Below are positions 35,473-44,641 of a stretch of 64,000 nucleotides of DNA, in pieces (position 1 is the stretch's first letter; each line of letters starts with the position of its first letter). A program made the translations under genes and the position numbers. This DNA is from Septoria linicola (lineage: Eukaryota; Ascomycota; Dothideomycetes; Mycosphaerellales; Mycosphaerellaceae). The stretch is taken from NCBI GenBank assembly GCA_024114885.1, contig CP099422.1:682001-746000 (forward strand), written 5' to 3'. The notes under the pieces were generated by a model. That model was not told the DNA's origin and made no database searches. It was given only the letters and a program-made list of their open reading frames with translations.

Positions 35473-36270
35473 ATGCAGCACCTGATTTTGGTCGCTACAG
35501 TACTTGCGATCGCCATTCTGGGCACAGGAACTGATTTCATTATCGCCAACACTACAGTGTGTTATGGCGCATTTCCGATGGATTCGTGCAAGACGGGAGT
35601 GCAAGTCATCAGCCAAGGAGTCGACTTCAGCACGTCGCTATCTTGTAATGGGCTCTGCGATTCATACATCAAGAAAAATAGTGCTGGACCCAGTGCTTCA
35701 GATTTCACGTCTACTGGCAACATGTGCGATCGCGGAAGACTTTACTTCGAACGCAATTACACTAAGAGCACTGTAAATGGAACATTCGATATATACCAAG
35801 GCTTGGACGCTTCTGGATACAGCCTTGGTCAATGCGAGTATATGGAAGCGAAGATTGACGAGAGCAAGCGACGCTGCTCGCAGTGGCTTGGTACCATATT
35901 CTACGTCGCTTCATACATCTGCAATACCACGATTTGTGGCGACGATAGTCTCACAAGCTCATCGATTTCAAGCACATTATCCGCGACCCTGGCGAGTAAT
36001 GCTACGAGCGAGGCTCGGAGCTCCTCAGCCATCGACGGAGTCTCGAGCACCCTCACGTCATCACTTGCAGTGTCGATCACGACCAGTAGCACACTGGCAG
36101 GTTCAAGCACGGACTCAGCTAGTGCAATATCCATTAGCAGCTTGGGTTCATTGACAACGACAAGCCTCCTAACAGAATCTGCATCTAGCTCAGTGTCAAC
36201 TGCCGCGCCTCAAGAAGCGACCACTGCTGCAGCAAAGCGAGGCGTCCGTGAGCGTAAATGGAATGGCTAA
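35473..36270 (+). CDS. Secreted cysteine-rich protein with Ser/Thr-rich tail
   Basis: A 265-aa single exon. Residues 1-25 (MQHLILVATVLAIAILGTGTDF) form a signal peptide. The mature N-terminal domain (about residues 26-160) has nine cysteines, among them SLSCNGLCDSY, NMCDRG, LGQCEYM and YICNTTICGDD, plus several N-glycosylation sites. The second half is almost only Ser, Thr and Ala, typical of an O-glycosylated stalk. The end (AAKRGVRERKWNG) is basic, with no hydrophobic GPI signal. No family recognised. An extracellular role, possibly effector-like or wall-associated, is inferred from architecture only. Confidence 0.75.
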   Translation: MQHLILVATVLAIAILGTGTDFIIANTTVCYGAFPMDSCKTGVQVISQGVDFSTSLSCNGLCDSYIKKNSAGPSASDFTSTGNMCDRGRLYFERNYTKSTVNGTFDIYQGLDASGYSLGQCEYMEAKIDESKRRCSQWLGTIFYVASYICNTTICGDDSLTSSSISSTLSATLASNATSEARSSSAIDGVSSTLTSSLAVSITTSSTLAGSSTDSASAISISSLGSLTTTSLLTESASSSVSTAAPQEATTAAAKRGVRERKWNG

Positions 36271-36862
36271 ATGTGTGTCGCTTTGCAAGTTATGCAAGCT
36301 TGCAGTAGGAAGCTGTTGAGAGCAGCGCATCAGACCTTGTTGGCTTGGTCGGAACCGGCGACATGATGTGGGCTTTGGACAGCAGCTTGGAAGACTTGGA
36401 TTTAAAACCACTGCCGACCTCGATGATTAGTCCGGAGTTGTGTTCGGCAGCCAGAAACATAGGACTGCCACGGCGATTCAACACTGGGATGATGCTGGCA
36501 CACTTAGGGCCTTGACCGCACAAACGTGTCCATCCATGCTTCCCTGGCCAGCATTATCCCATAGCAAACAATGCCTGACTCCAGAAACCCTCCATGGGAC
36601 ACCTTCACGACTCAGGTAACACGATGAGGCCTGTCGTGACCGGCGAAGGAAATCATGCACGCGGCCTGGACCATTGGATCCTGCGATTCAGCAAGTGAGA
36701 GGTCTGGTCAAGTCGCTTTCAGCATTTGTAGTCGACATCATCGAGCTCATAGTGCTAAGACCCCTCGAAAGAACAGCAATTGACCTCTCTACTCTTTCGG
36801 AACAAGAAGTACAACAGCTATCGGAGCTCATCTGGAGACGAAGATTGCGAGCCCTTGAGCAA
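36271..36862. other. Intergenic region and unassigned in-frame extension
   Basis: From a TAA at 36617 to ATG 36863 the SDR frame stays open without an ATG (for example LVKSLSAFVVDIIELIVLRPLERTAID split over 36700-36785). This is either an unrecognised upstream exon or a chance open stretch. Minus-strand frames at 36660-36478 and 36523-36290 have a protein-like look (PMFLAAEHNSGLIIEVGSG) but no recognisable family. Confidence 0.3.
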
Positions 36863-37666
36863 ATGGCATTGAAGATCTGTCTTGTAGTCGGCGGCACGGG
36901 CGGACTTGGTCGTGCTATAGCGGAGCACCTCGCCATCAGGAATTACACTGTCGTGATAGCCGGACGCAATGCAACAATAGGCACTGACATCGTGTCTCGA
37001 ATCAGATCTGCTGGCGGACGTGCTTGCTTCCTTTCGTGCGATTTATCGTCAGCAATATCCATCAAGGAGCTTCACTCCAAAGTGCACTCTCTATACAACC
37101 GACTCGATGTTGCTATCAATGCGGCCGGTATAGCTCTGCAACCGGCTGCCAAACTCGCAGATGTGGATCTCTCGGGCTTCAAAATGGTCATGGACATCAA
37201 CGTCACCGCGGTGTTTCTGTGCATGCAGGAGCAGCTTCGCACCATGCTCGAGCAGGGGAACTCACAAGTTGGTCGCATCATCAACCTCGCCTCGATATAT
37301 AGCTCAGCCGGCGCGCCGTTTGGTGCGGCGTACTGTACCTCGAAGCATGCTGTCGTGGGCCTTACGAAGACTGCCGCACTAGAATATGCTCCTCAGGGTA
37401 TAGCGATCAACGCTGTGGCCCCGGGCGCTGTGCCTACGGCGATGACCGAGACGGCTCTAGACTCAGCTGGCAAGCTTGGCGACCAAGATTTTGGCAAGAT
37501 TGGAGAAGAGATGGTCAAGCAATATCCCATGGGGCGGTACGGTTCAGCTGAGGAAGTCGCCAAAGCAGTGACGTATTTGATAGAGAGCGATTGGACTACT
37601 GGGACTGTGCTGACAGTTGACGGGGGATGGAGCGCGGGCACCAGCATGAATCACGCTCTTTTGTAG
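36863..37666 (+). CDS. Short-chain dehydrogenase/reductase (classical SDR)
   Basis: 267 aa from ATG 36863. The nucleotide-binding motif GGTGGLG is at residues 10-16, the Asp of LSCDLSS follows, then NAAG, the catalytic Ser in NLASIYSSAG and Y-C-T-S-K (Tyr and Lys). The C-terminal AxxYLIESDWTTGTVLTVDGGW closes the fold. NAD(P)H-dependent oxidation or reduction of a small alcohol or ketone is expected; the substrate cannot be told. The frame is open upstream to 36620 without ATG; this start gives the usual SDR length and places the Rossmann motif near the N-terminus. Confidence 0.85.
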   Translation: MALKICLVVGGTGGLGRAIAEHLAIRNYTVVIAGRNATIGTDIVSRIRSAGGRACFLSCDLSSAISIKELHSKVHSLYNRLDVAINAAGIALQPAAKLADVDLSGFKMVMDINVTAVFLCMQEQLRTMLEQGNSQVGRIINLASIYSSAGAPFGAAYCTSKHAVVGLTKTAALEYAPQGIAINAVAPGAVPTAMTETALDSAGKLGDQDFGKIGEEMVKQYPMGRYGSAEEVAKAVTYLIESDWTTGTVLTVDGGWSAGTSMNHALL

Positions 37667-37703
37667 ACATAAGCATTCCTTGAAAGGTCGATTCAAATCT
37701 TAT

Positions 37704-38832
37704 CTACAGCACCTCGTGCCCTATCTCTGCTGCAGAACTGTGCAGGTGCTCTGTGTTCAAATCTCTCGCCTTCTCAGGTGGAATAGGCGAGTCATGGCTT
37801 TCGCCAATCTTCACCAACAGCTCGACCAAGCCCTTTCCGCTTGCGAAAGCATACAGCTTCGCATAGTAGCGTGAGCGGATCCGGTAGCTAAAAGGTGTCG
37901 CCCTCGGTACATATACCAGGTCCCCTGCATGTAAGAGTGTCGGCGATGAAGAGCCGATGTGAAATTCGACAGCGCCTTCTGTCACCTGGGAAGCGTGATG
38001 CGTTTCCGCAAACTTCAGCTTCCTGTCCTTCGCAAACACATCGTGTTCGTGATGATGTGACGAGCCCTCGATACTTCCGATCACGAACTTGCCATCTGAT
38101 TCCGCAGTCGTGATCAGTGGTCGGATTAATGTGCCTCCTGCGAGATATGCAGGTCCAGTTCCATTCTTGAGGAAGTACGGCTCCAGCTTGCCAGGTAGCT
38201 TGTTCTCAGTACCTGACCATGGCTGAGGGTCAAAATGCTTCTTGTCGCGTACTGAGATCATGTCGAACTTCTCCGATGCTGCTTTGAGTTTGGGAATAAG
38301 TGCTTCGAAGATGCTTCGCTGGTCGTCCAAAGGCCAGAGAGGTCCATTGTAGGGCTCGCCGATAAAATTAAAGAACTCAGCCCACCCGCCAGGCACAATC
38401 AATCCAAGCATCTCGGAGTGGTTGCCTGTGATCTGGTATTGATGGATCGTATTCTGAGAAAACGCAGATATACGTGAATTTTCGTGAATCTACAGCAAAC
38501 TCACAGGAGGAACACTGGCGAAATCTCCTGGACCCATTGCTCTCGCTTCGTCATTGGCCCAAACATTGATATTGCCTTAAACAAAGGAACACATCGTGAG
38601 TATGCTTGTGAAAGTGGAAGCCAATTGGATCACTCTGAAATCCACTACTTCCCACGACAGCGAATGCGTTATCTGTTTCCTTGCCTGTCCTAAGCAGACG
38701 TGTGGCAGACCTGGAAAGAGGAATGTAGATAATCTCGCCGTCTTGTGAGGAAATGACATAGGGTTTTCCTGGAACTCCAGGAGGCAGTTCTGTTGCTGTG
38801 AGGACGCTTGAGGTATCGCCGCTAGATGTCAT
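37704..38832 (-). pseudogene. Quercetin 2,3-dioxygenase-like bicupin, frameshifted
   Basis: Exon 1 is 38832-38505 and exon 2 is 38453-37704 after a 51-bp intron (GTGAGT, TCTCAG). The first cupin carries GFHFHKHTHDVFLCL with metal-ligand histidines. The frame then slips at about 38577-38583: the expected continuation NINVWANDEARAMGPGDFASVPP lies one frame over, and exon 1 is 328 nt where 330 would be in phase. Exon 2 has NTIHQYQITGNHSEMLGL and the second cupin (SSHHHEHDVF, with LVYVPRATPFSYRI). About 360 aa if continuous, the usual quercetinase size. The family opens the C-ring of quercetin with O2 and releases CO. The indel is either a real lesion or an assembly error. Confidence 0.78.
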
Positions 38833-39449
38833 TGTGATACTGTTCCGGGAGAATAAGATGCTGGAAATGCAATGTGAAGTGAAAGAGAATGGCTATGTCT
38901 TCAGCATGGGAAGTCATGAGAGCCACCTCCATCTACTTAGTCTCCTTCGAGCTTTCCCGCTCCATGTGGACACGAAGCCACCGGGTTGTAGCAGTCACGA
39001 TTCTCCGTGTCAACCACTATTATCTGCGTGATCTAGAGCGGCAAAGATGGTCTTCACCTCGGCAGCAAGTGGCCGAAGCCCTAACTGGACAGAGGAAGCA
39101 AAACTCCAATCTTTTCTCCTTGCTCGCCCGAACGCTCGGACAACAACGCGTCTTCCAGGCCAAATCACATCCAGCCACTCTTTGAAGCTACAACAGCCGT
39201 GATGGGACGCCGACTATTTTCTTTCGATGATGCAGATGAAGCCATGCGGAATGACAAAAACTCCGCCTCCGTGTGAACAATGCTAAGCTAGTCAATGCTG
39301 ACCACTTAGCCTCCGTGTGCTTGTGGTGAAGAGGCGAGGCAAGCACTTGAAACCACGTCTGCTGTTTCTCCATCGTCTTGAGCAGTTCTAACATTGAATT
39401 TAAATTGACGGCTTCGCGACAGACAGTGATCCATAGATCAAACGCCACG
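38833..39449. other. Divergent promoter region, quercetinase and alpha/beta hydrolase
   Basis: 617 bp between head-to-head genes; no convincing gene inside. Confidence 0.45.
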
Positions 39450-40421
39450 ATGGAGCATCTTCCAGCACTTGGGACAGCGGTCGGCGAGATCGTCAAGCCA
39501 ACCTTACAGCTGTACGAGCCTCTGCTGTTGCAAAATAAGGATAAGATACTTTCAATACCAAAAGCGACATATTCGTACGGCACTCACGATCGACAAAAGC
39601 TGGACCTCTATACTGCTCTTAAACCGAGCAGTCGCAATGGCAGAACACCTATCCTCATCTTCTGCTACGGAGGCGGGCTCACAATGGGCCACAAGACACT
39701 GCCTGGTTACGCCGAAGATCTCTGCCATGCTAATATCGCATCATTCTTTGCGCTGAAGCATGGATATCACGTTGTGGTACCTGACTATAGGTTGGTCGGC
39801 AAGCACGATGCCAAATTCCCATCTGGAGGCGAGGATGTAGCCTTGACGATAGAGTGGATCTCCGAGCATGCAGATCACTTCGGCCCTGAACCTGTCGACA
39901 TTTTCATCATGGGCAATTCAGCTGGAGGCATTCACACTTCGACATTTCTACTGCACGAATCTTTCAAGAACACAAGAGCGAAGGTGCTCTCTGGAACGGG
40001 ACCACGCTTGAGAGGTGCAATACTGCTCTCTGTTCCGTTTCACATGAGAAAGTCTAGTCCCAGTCGATCTGAGACCAACAAGACCTACTTCGGAGACGCG
40101 GAAGCCAATGCACCACTTGGCTTGCTGAAGACGGCCAGACAAACGGGAGACATCGATTTTGTCCAAGCAGGTGTCCGGACCTTCATTCTGAACGGTGATC
40201 TGGATCCAGTAGATGAGATCCTGCAGCCCAGAGATGACTTCATTGAAGAGTGGTTATCGGTTGGCACCAAACAGAGTACAAGCTCTCTTGCAGTCGACAT
40301 GATGCTGGGCCATAACCACATTAGCCCCTTTTGTAGTCTTGGAACTGGCAACGAAGAGGAAGAAGCGTGGGGACATCAAGTGGCGGCTTTCTGCGATAAT
40401 GTTAGGTTGTTCAGGCCATGA
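39450..40421 (+). CDS. Alpha/beta hydrolase (esterase-like, Abhydrolase_3 type)
   Basis: 323 aa from ATG 39450; the longer frame upstream starts only with TTG. The nucleophile elbow is G-N-S-A-G at residues 155-159 (Ser157). A Y-G-G-G oxyanion-type motif (FCYGGGLTMGH) replaces the usual HGGG. The Asp of FILNGDLDPVDE and the His of MLGHNHISPF complete a plausible triad. VVPDYRLVGKHDAKFPSGGEDV is typical of fungal carboxylesterase-like proteins. No signal peptide, so probably cytosolic. Placed head-to-head with the quercetinase, it could hydrolyse the depside released by that enzyme; this link is inference. Confidence 0.85.
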   Translation: MEHLPALGTAVGEIVKPTLQLYEPLLLQNKDKILSIPKATYSYGTHDRQKLDLYTALKPSSRNGRTPILIFCYGGGLTMGHKTLPGYAEDLCHANIASFFALKHGYHVVVPDYRLVGKHDAKFPSGGEDVALTIEWISEHADHFGPEPVDIFIMGNSAGGIHTSTFLLHESFKNTRAKVLSGTGPRLRGAILLSVPFHMRKSSPSRSETNKTYFGDAEANAPLGLLKTARQTGDIDFVQAGVRTFILNGDLDPVDEILQPRDDFIEEWLSVGTKQSTSSLAVDMMLGHNHISPFCSLGTGNEEEEAWGHQVAAFCDNVRLFRP

Positions 40422-40694
40422 TCCATGAAGTAGCTATCTCAGGCACATTAACAATCCACCGGCCCGGCCACCACTTCTTCTATCTTGGCGAGCCCGCTCA
40501 TTGGCTGGAACCACAGCAGGAAGCTCTCTCCTCCGCCTGCCTCTTCACCACAGCTTCGACATGTGATAAGGCAAGCTCAAAAGACCTGTTCTGAGAAGAA
40601 GTCACTCAATCTCACAGTCTCTGCCGAAATTCTCTCTTCAATCTGTGATGCATAGGCATATGCTGCACTGACACGCGCACTGATAACACAAACC

Positions 40695-41827
40695 ATGGGC
40701 TCAGCAATGCAGAAAGCACGCGTACTCCTAGTAGGCTCGGGTGGTGTAGGCACAATGGCCGCATACGCACTGGAGAAAGGCGGCCACGCAGAAGTCACAG
40801 CAATCTGCCGCTCAAACTACGAGACAGTCAAGAAGAACGGCTTCACAATCGACAGCATCCAACACGGCCACAACATCACCGGTTTCCGCCCCACACATTT
40901 ACGAAACACAATCCCAAACGTAGAACAAGAAGGCTTGCAATTCGACTACCTAGTTGCCACAACCAAGAACGTCCCCGACGTCAGCCCAACACTCCTCGAC
41001 ATCATCTCCCCCGCCGTAACGCCCGGCCACACCACCATCCTCCTCCTCCAAAACGGCCTCAACATCGAGAAACCCATAATCAAACGCTTTCCCAACAACA
41101 TCATCCTCTCCGGCGTCTCCCTCATCGGCGCCACGGAAGCTCCTCACGGCGTGATCAAACACGACGACTCCGACACAACAAAATGCGGGCCCTTCCCCTC
41201 CCAACCCACACACCTCTCCAAATGCACCGCCGCAGCAGAACACTTCATCTCCATGTACAACGCCTGCAACTGCGTCTCCTGGTCCTTCGACTCCGACGTA
41301 ACCTTGACCCGCTGGCGCAAACTCGTCTATAATTCCTCGTACAACAGCGTCTCGGCCATCATGGGCATGGATACAGCGAGGATGCGGATGAGTCAGATTG
41401 TGATTGACGATTTGATCAGACCGGCTATGAAGGAGATTATTGCGATTGCGAAGGCTGCGGGGGTGGATTTGCCAGAGGGAGTGGATGAGGTGTTGATTCG
41501 AGTTGATCCGACGGATACGGCGTTTGTGCCGAGTATGGGGCAGGATGCTGCGAAGGTGAGTCTTTTTTTTTCTTTTCTCTTTTTCAGTCCCTTACTTACC
41601 TCTGGTTGTGTGATGGGATGATGAGGATGCTTACTGCGTGATTCTAGGGAAATTATATCGAAATGGAAAACATTGTCGGCGAGCCTGTGAGGGAAGCAGA
41701 GCGGTTAGGTGTGCCAGCGCCAACGCTGAAGACGATATATGGGTTCTTGAGAGGGATCCAGCTCAAGACTAAAGAGCGTAACGGATTGTGGAAACCAAGC
41801 TTTGAAGAGGGCAACCCGTACTCATGA
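40695..41827 (+). CDS. 2-dehydropantoate 2-reductase family protein (ApbA/PanE)
   Basis: Two exons, 40695-41555 and 41648-41827, with a 92-bp intron (GTGAGT, TTCTAG), giving 346 aa. The Rossmann motif GSGGVG is at residues 14-19. The C-terminal ApbA domain has RWRKLVYNSSYNSVSAIMG, containing the conserved Lys and Asn residues, and ends in GVPAPTLKTIYGFLRGIQ. Bona fide enzymes reduce ketopantoate with NADPH; fungi have several paralogues of unknown substrate, so pantothenate synthesis is not certain. Third-position use changes sharply within the gene, from C-rich before about 41340 to G/T-rich after. Confidence 0.9.
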
Positions 41828-42147
41828 ATAGCAATAATGCCAGACTCATGTTTATGAAAGCGCGTGCCTGTCTACCATTATTGTGTGGTGCACGACCCAT
41901 CACGAACCATTGGAGGTAGCAGGGGAGCAGGACCTGCACTATTTTTGTTCAGCTAAGGCTCCATGTTGCGCACAAACAGATGTGTAAGTCATGCATGCAA
42001 GTGTGTCCCTCGCATGCATGTTCACGTGCAGAATAGCTTGCTTGTTCTGGCGGGCCACAAACAGCCACGCAGACTATTCCGCCTCCTCGACCTCTACCTT
42101 CACATTTCATTGCCTACCATCGAACCATTAAACCCAGTCGACACGCG
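41828..42147. other. Intergenic region, nothing recognised
   Basis: 320 bp of 3' flank of the reductase gene and upstream sequence of the C2H2 gene. It contains several GCATGC words (41992, 42014 region) but no gene. Confidence 0.45.
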
Positions 42148-42820
42148 ATGCTCACTCAACGCCTTCCAGCTTATCCACACGAACACCGCGCGCTGATCGA
42201 AGACATGCGTTTCATTCCACGCGAGATCAAAAAGTCCCGGGTTTTGTCAAGACCAACTACACCCATCGCGAAGTCAGACATGTCCATCGTGGGCCAGGAA
42301 GAATCTATGTCGATACGGCTCGGAATGCGTGCGCGCGCACTACTACTTCCCAACGATTGTCTGGCGAGCCCATCGGGTCGGGCAGCAGACGAGTCCGTGC
42401 AGAGAGTGGAAGGATCAGCAACATGTGCTTAAGCAACATAAAAGAGAAGCCGTCGCAGCGGACGAGGTAGCCGAGCTCAACCGAATCGACATCAGCGATG
42501 GCCAGGACCGTCAGAACGACATGCAGAAAGTGTATGCGCACAAGAGCAACGTCAGCCGTGTAGAGGATCAGGCTGGGCAAGTGACTGGATGTGCATTCTC
42601 GGGTGAGATTTGTGGGTATGCACATGCCGGAGAAGAGTCTGAGGAAGTGCACAGTCGGGTCGATATCATCAAGAAGATGAGCTCCCTGCCGTACCGCGCT
42701 GTGGCAATGTTGCAGTGCAAGGGATGCGGGATGCTGTTCAGGGAGGTGGAAGATGTCCTTCAGCACGGCAAACAGACAGGACACTTTGAGGATGCGGCCC
42801 TCGGCGGCATCGAAAGCTGA
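42148..42820 (+). CDS. C2H2 zinc-finger protein, frame uncertain in the 5' half
   Basis: The frame ending at 42820 carries a C2H2 finger, CKGCGMLFREVEDVLQHGKQTGH (C-x2-C-x12-H-x5-H), and upstream a possible second Cys/His unit around SPCREWKDQQHVLKQH. A different frame opened by ATG 42148 (MLTQRLPAYPHEHRALIEDM and PREIKKSRVLSRP) overlaps it and stops at 42432. Codon texture suggests that the true protein begins in the first frame and ends in the second, with a change near 42310-42330, but I found no intron fitting GT-AG there. Either a frameshift or a mis-modelled start is possible. The finger resembles those at the C-terminus of OTU1-type proteins; this is a weak resemblance. Confidence 0.45.
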
Positions 42821-42975
42821 AAAAGTCGGAGAAGCTTGTTCAAAGTTGGCGCAAGTGATAGCGACTTGTCTCGCCTGGCCATGGGCTCCGATTTCTGGCG
42901 GGAATCTTCGTGTCATGCTTTCGAGAGGATTGGTGGTATGCACTGTGGTTTGGCAATACTGATCTCTTCTCTTCC

Positions 42976-44302
42976 TCAGAAAGTGTCATCGTCAATTTCC
43001 CATCCCTGTTTCACAACACTTGGACTTGGTATCTCGAACTCGTATTCGTCGTCCTCAATATCGTCTGTGGCATCTGCACCGGCAGTGAGGAGTAGGTCGT
43101 CCACAATCTTCCTGCTCGCTTCCCGCGCCGGAGTCTGTACAAGTCTACTTTGAGGTACATGAAACTGCATGGTTTTTGGCGGACTGAATCCAAGATCATC
43201 TTCGTCTTCATCGCTGTCGTCGAACATGTGACTGGCACGGGTACGATCTCGAGTGGCGGTATATGCCTTGTCCTGTGCTGAGAAGAGTTGCTTGCCAGTG
43301 GAGGTGGTGGGAGGAGGCGGACCGGTCTTGCGAGTCGCGGGAGTCATAACCGAGACGCCAGGTGTCCGTGGAGCAGGTTTTGCAGGAGAAAAGAGCTCAC
43401 TTCGAAGTTGAGGAGCAGACACCTCTGGTGATGATTGTGGTGAATCTTCCCACGGGCTCTTCTTGGTGGCCGTTGCGGGTGTGGGCTTTGACGTCGTGGC
43501 TTCTTGACGTTGCCGTCGCTGTGTCATTGGTGTTGCTTGGATGCGGTAGTTCTTGTCCAGTACACGGTGCATCAGAGGGTCATGATTTTGCTGCGGTTGC
43601 TGAGAGCGAAATGCTGAAGGAGGTCCGAAAGCAGAGTCTGGCTGGAACGGGGACGAGCCCAAGCCGGCTGCCACTGACATCCGTGGAGTGCTGGGCTGTT
43701 CTGAGCCGGGCGTGTTGCCGCCAATTGGGTTCCTTCCAGTATACTTGCGAGGCGATGGCGATCTGTATGAGGACGCTGGCCGGTGGGTTTGAGCTCTTGC
43801 CTTGCCATTTGATCGTGGTGCTGAGGCAGGCAGCTTTGGTGTGGTCTGCACGCCTGTCATTTGTGTCGGGGACTCAACGCTGAACTCCTCGTCGTCTTCC
43901 TGGACAGTGGCACCAGTGAGTGTGCTATCTTCGTGGTCGGTGGGCGTTTGGAATGACTGTGTGGCATCGGTCTGGGTCGTGTCCTCGTTGTTGTTCTCCT
44001 CGTAGCCGGACAGCGACACATTGGCTGATGCCTCGAAGAAGTGCTTCCAGAACTAAGCATCATTGTAAGCATGTTATCACGTCAGCAGGTTTTGCATCAT
44101 GTACCTTCGATGCCTCCCAGACCTCATTGCTGTGCTTGGCGTAGTCTTCGACAATGGGCAGGATGCTGCTGGTGACGATGCGGTGGGCCTTGCTGAAGTT
44201 GCTGTCGATTTCCTGCAGCGTCAGCGTGATCTGCTGCTCCAGCTTCTCGAGCTCTTCGGGCAGCGTCAAGCCACGCTGTTGCGCGATGATTGGCCGTGAC
44301 AT
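42976..44302 (-). CDS. ASK1: DASH/Dam1 complex subunit Ask1
   Basis: Exons 44302-44105 and 44052-42976 with a 52-bp intron (GTACAT, CTTAG), giving 424 aa. The N-terminus (LTLPEELEKLEQQITLTLQEIDSNFSKAHRIV, then SILPIVEDYAKHS and FWKHFFEASANVSLSGYEE across the splice) is the conserved Ask1 coiled-coil domain. The rest is a long disordered Ser/Pro/Thr-rich region with several S/T-P sites and an acidic C-terminus. In fungi Ask1 is part of the ring that couples kinetochores to spindle microtubules and is a Cdk1 target; the TP and SP sites fit that. It shares a 339-bp divergent promoter with the pirin gene. Confidence 0.9.
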
Positions 44303-44464
44303 GGTGGTGGTGGTGGTGGTGGTGGTGGCTGTTTTCGCTATGTTGTTTTAAGAAGTGCTGGCTGCAAAACGCGTGGTCGAGGTCGAGGTGGGAGACGCGA
44401 CGGGGGCGGAAATGTGGTGTCACACGAGGGGAAGAAAAGGCAGCATAAAAGACTGCTTCGGGAC

Positions 44465-44480
44465 ACTTAGTTAACTAAGT
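44465..44480. promoter_or_regulatory. 16-bp perfect palindrome in the ASK1/pirin divergent promoter
   Basis: ACTTAGTTAACTAAGT reads identically on both strands. It lies about 160 bp from both start codons. A related word, CTTAGTTAACT, occurs at about 49889-49900 upstream of the thiolase-like gene. It could be a dimeric regulator site; no factor is assigned. Confidence 0.4.
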
Positions 44481-44641
44481 CCATCGTATTTCTCATGGAA
44501 TGTCAGCAATGATCAAGCATCGAGATCGAGTGCATTGGCAAAATGCCTCCAGCTCCTCTTCTACACGCTTCGAGCGCTGTTGCTGATGAAGATGCTGATT
44601 CTGATATAAATACTGCCTGTGCAGATGCGTAAGTGCTTCCA

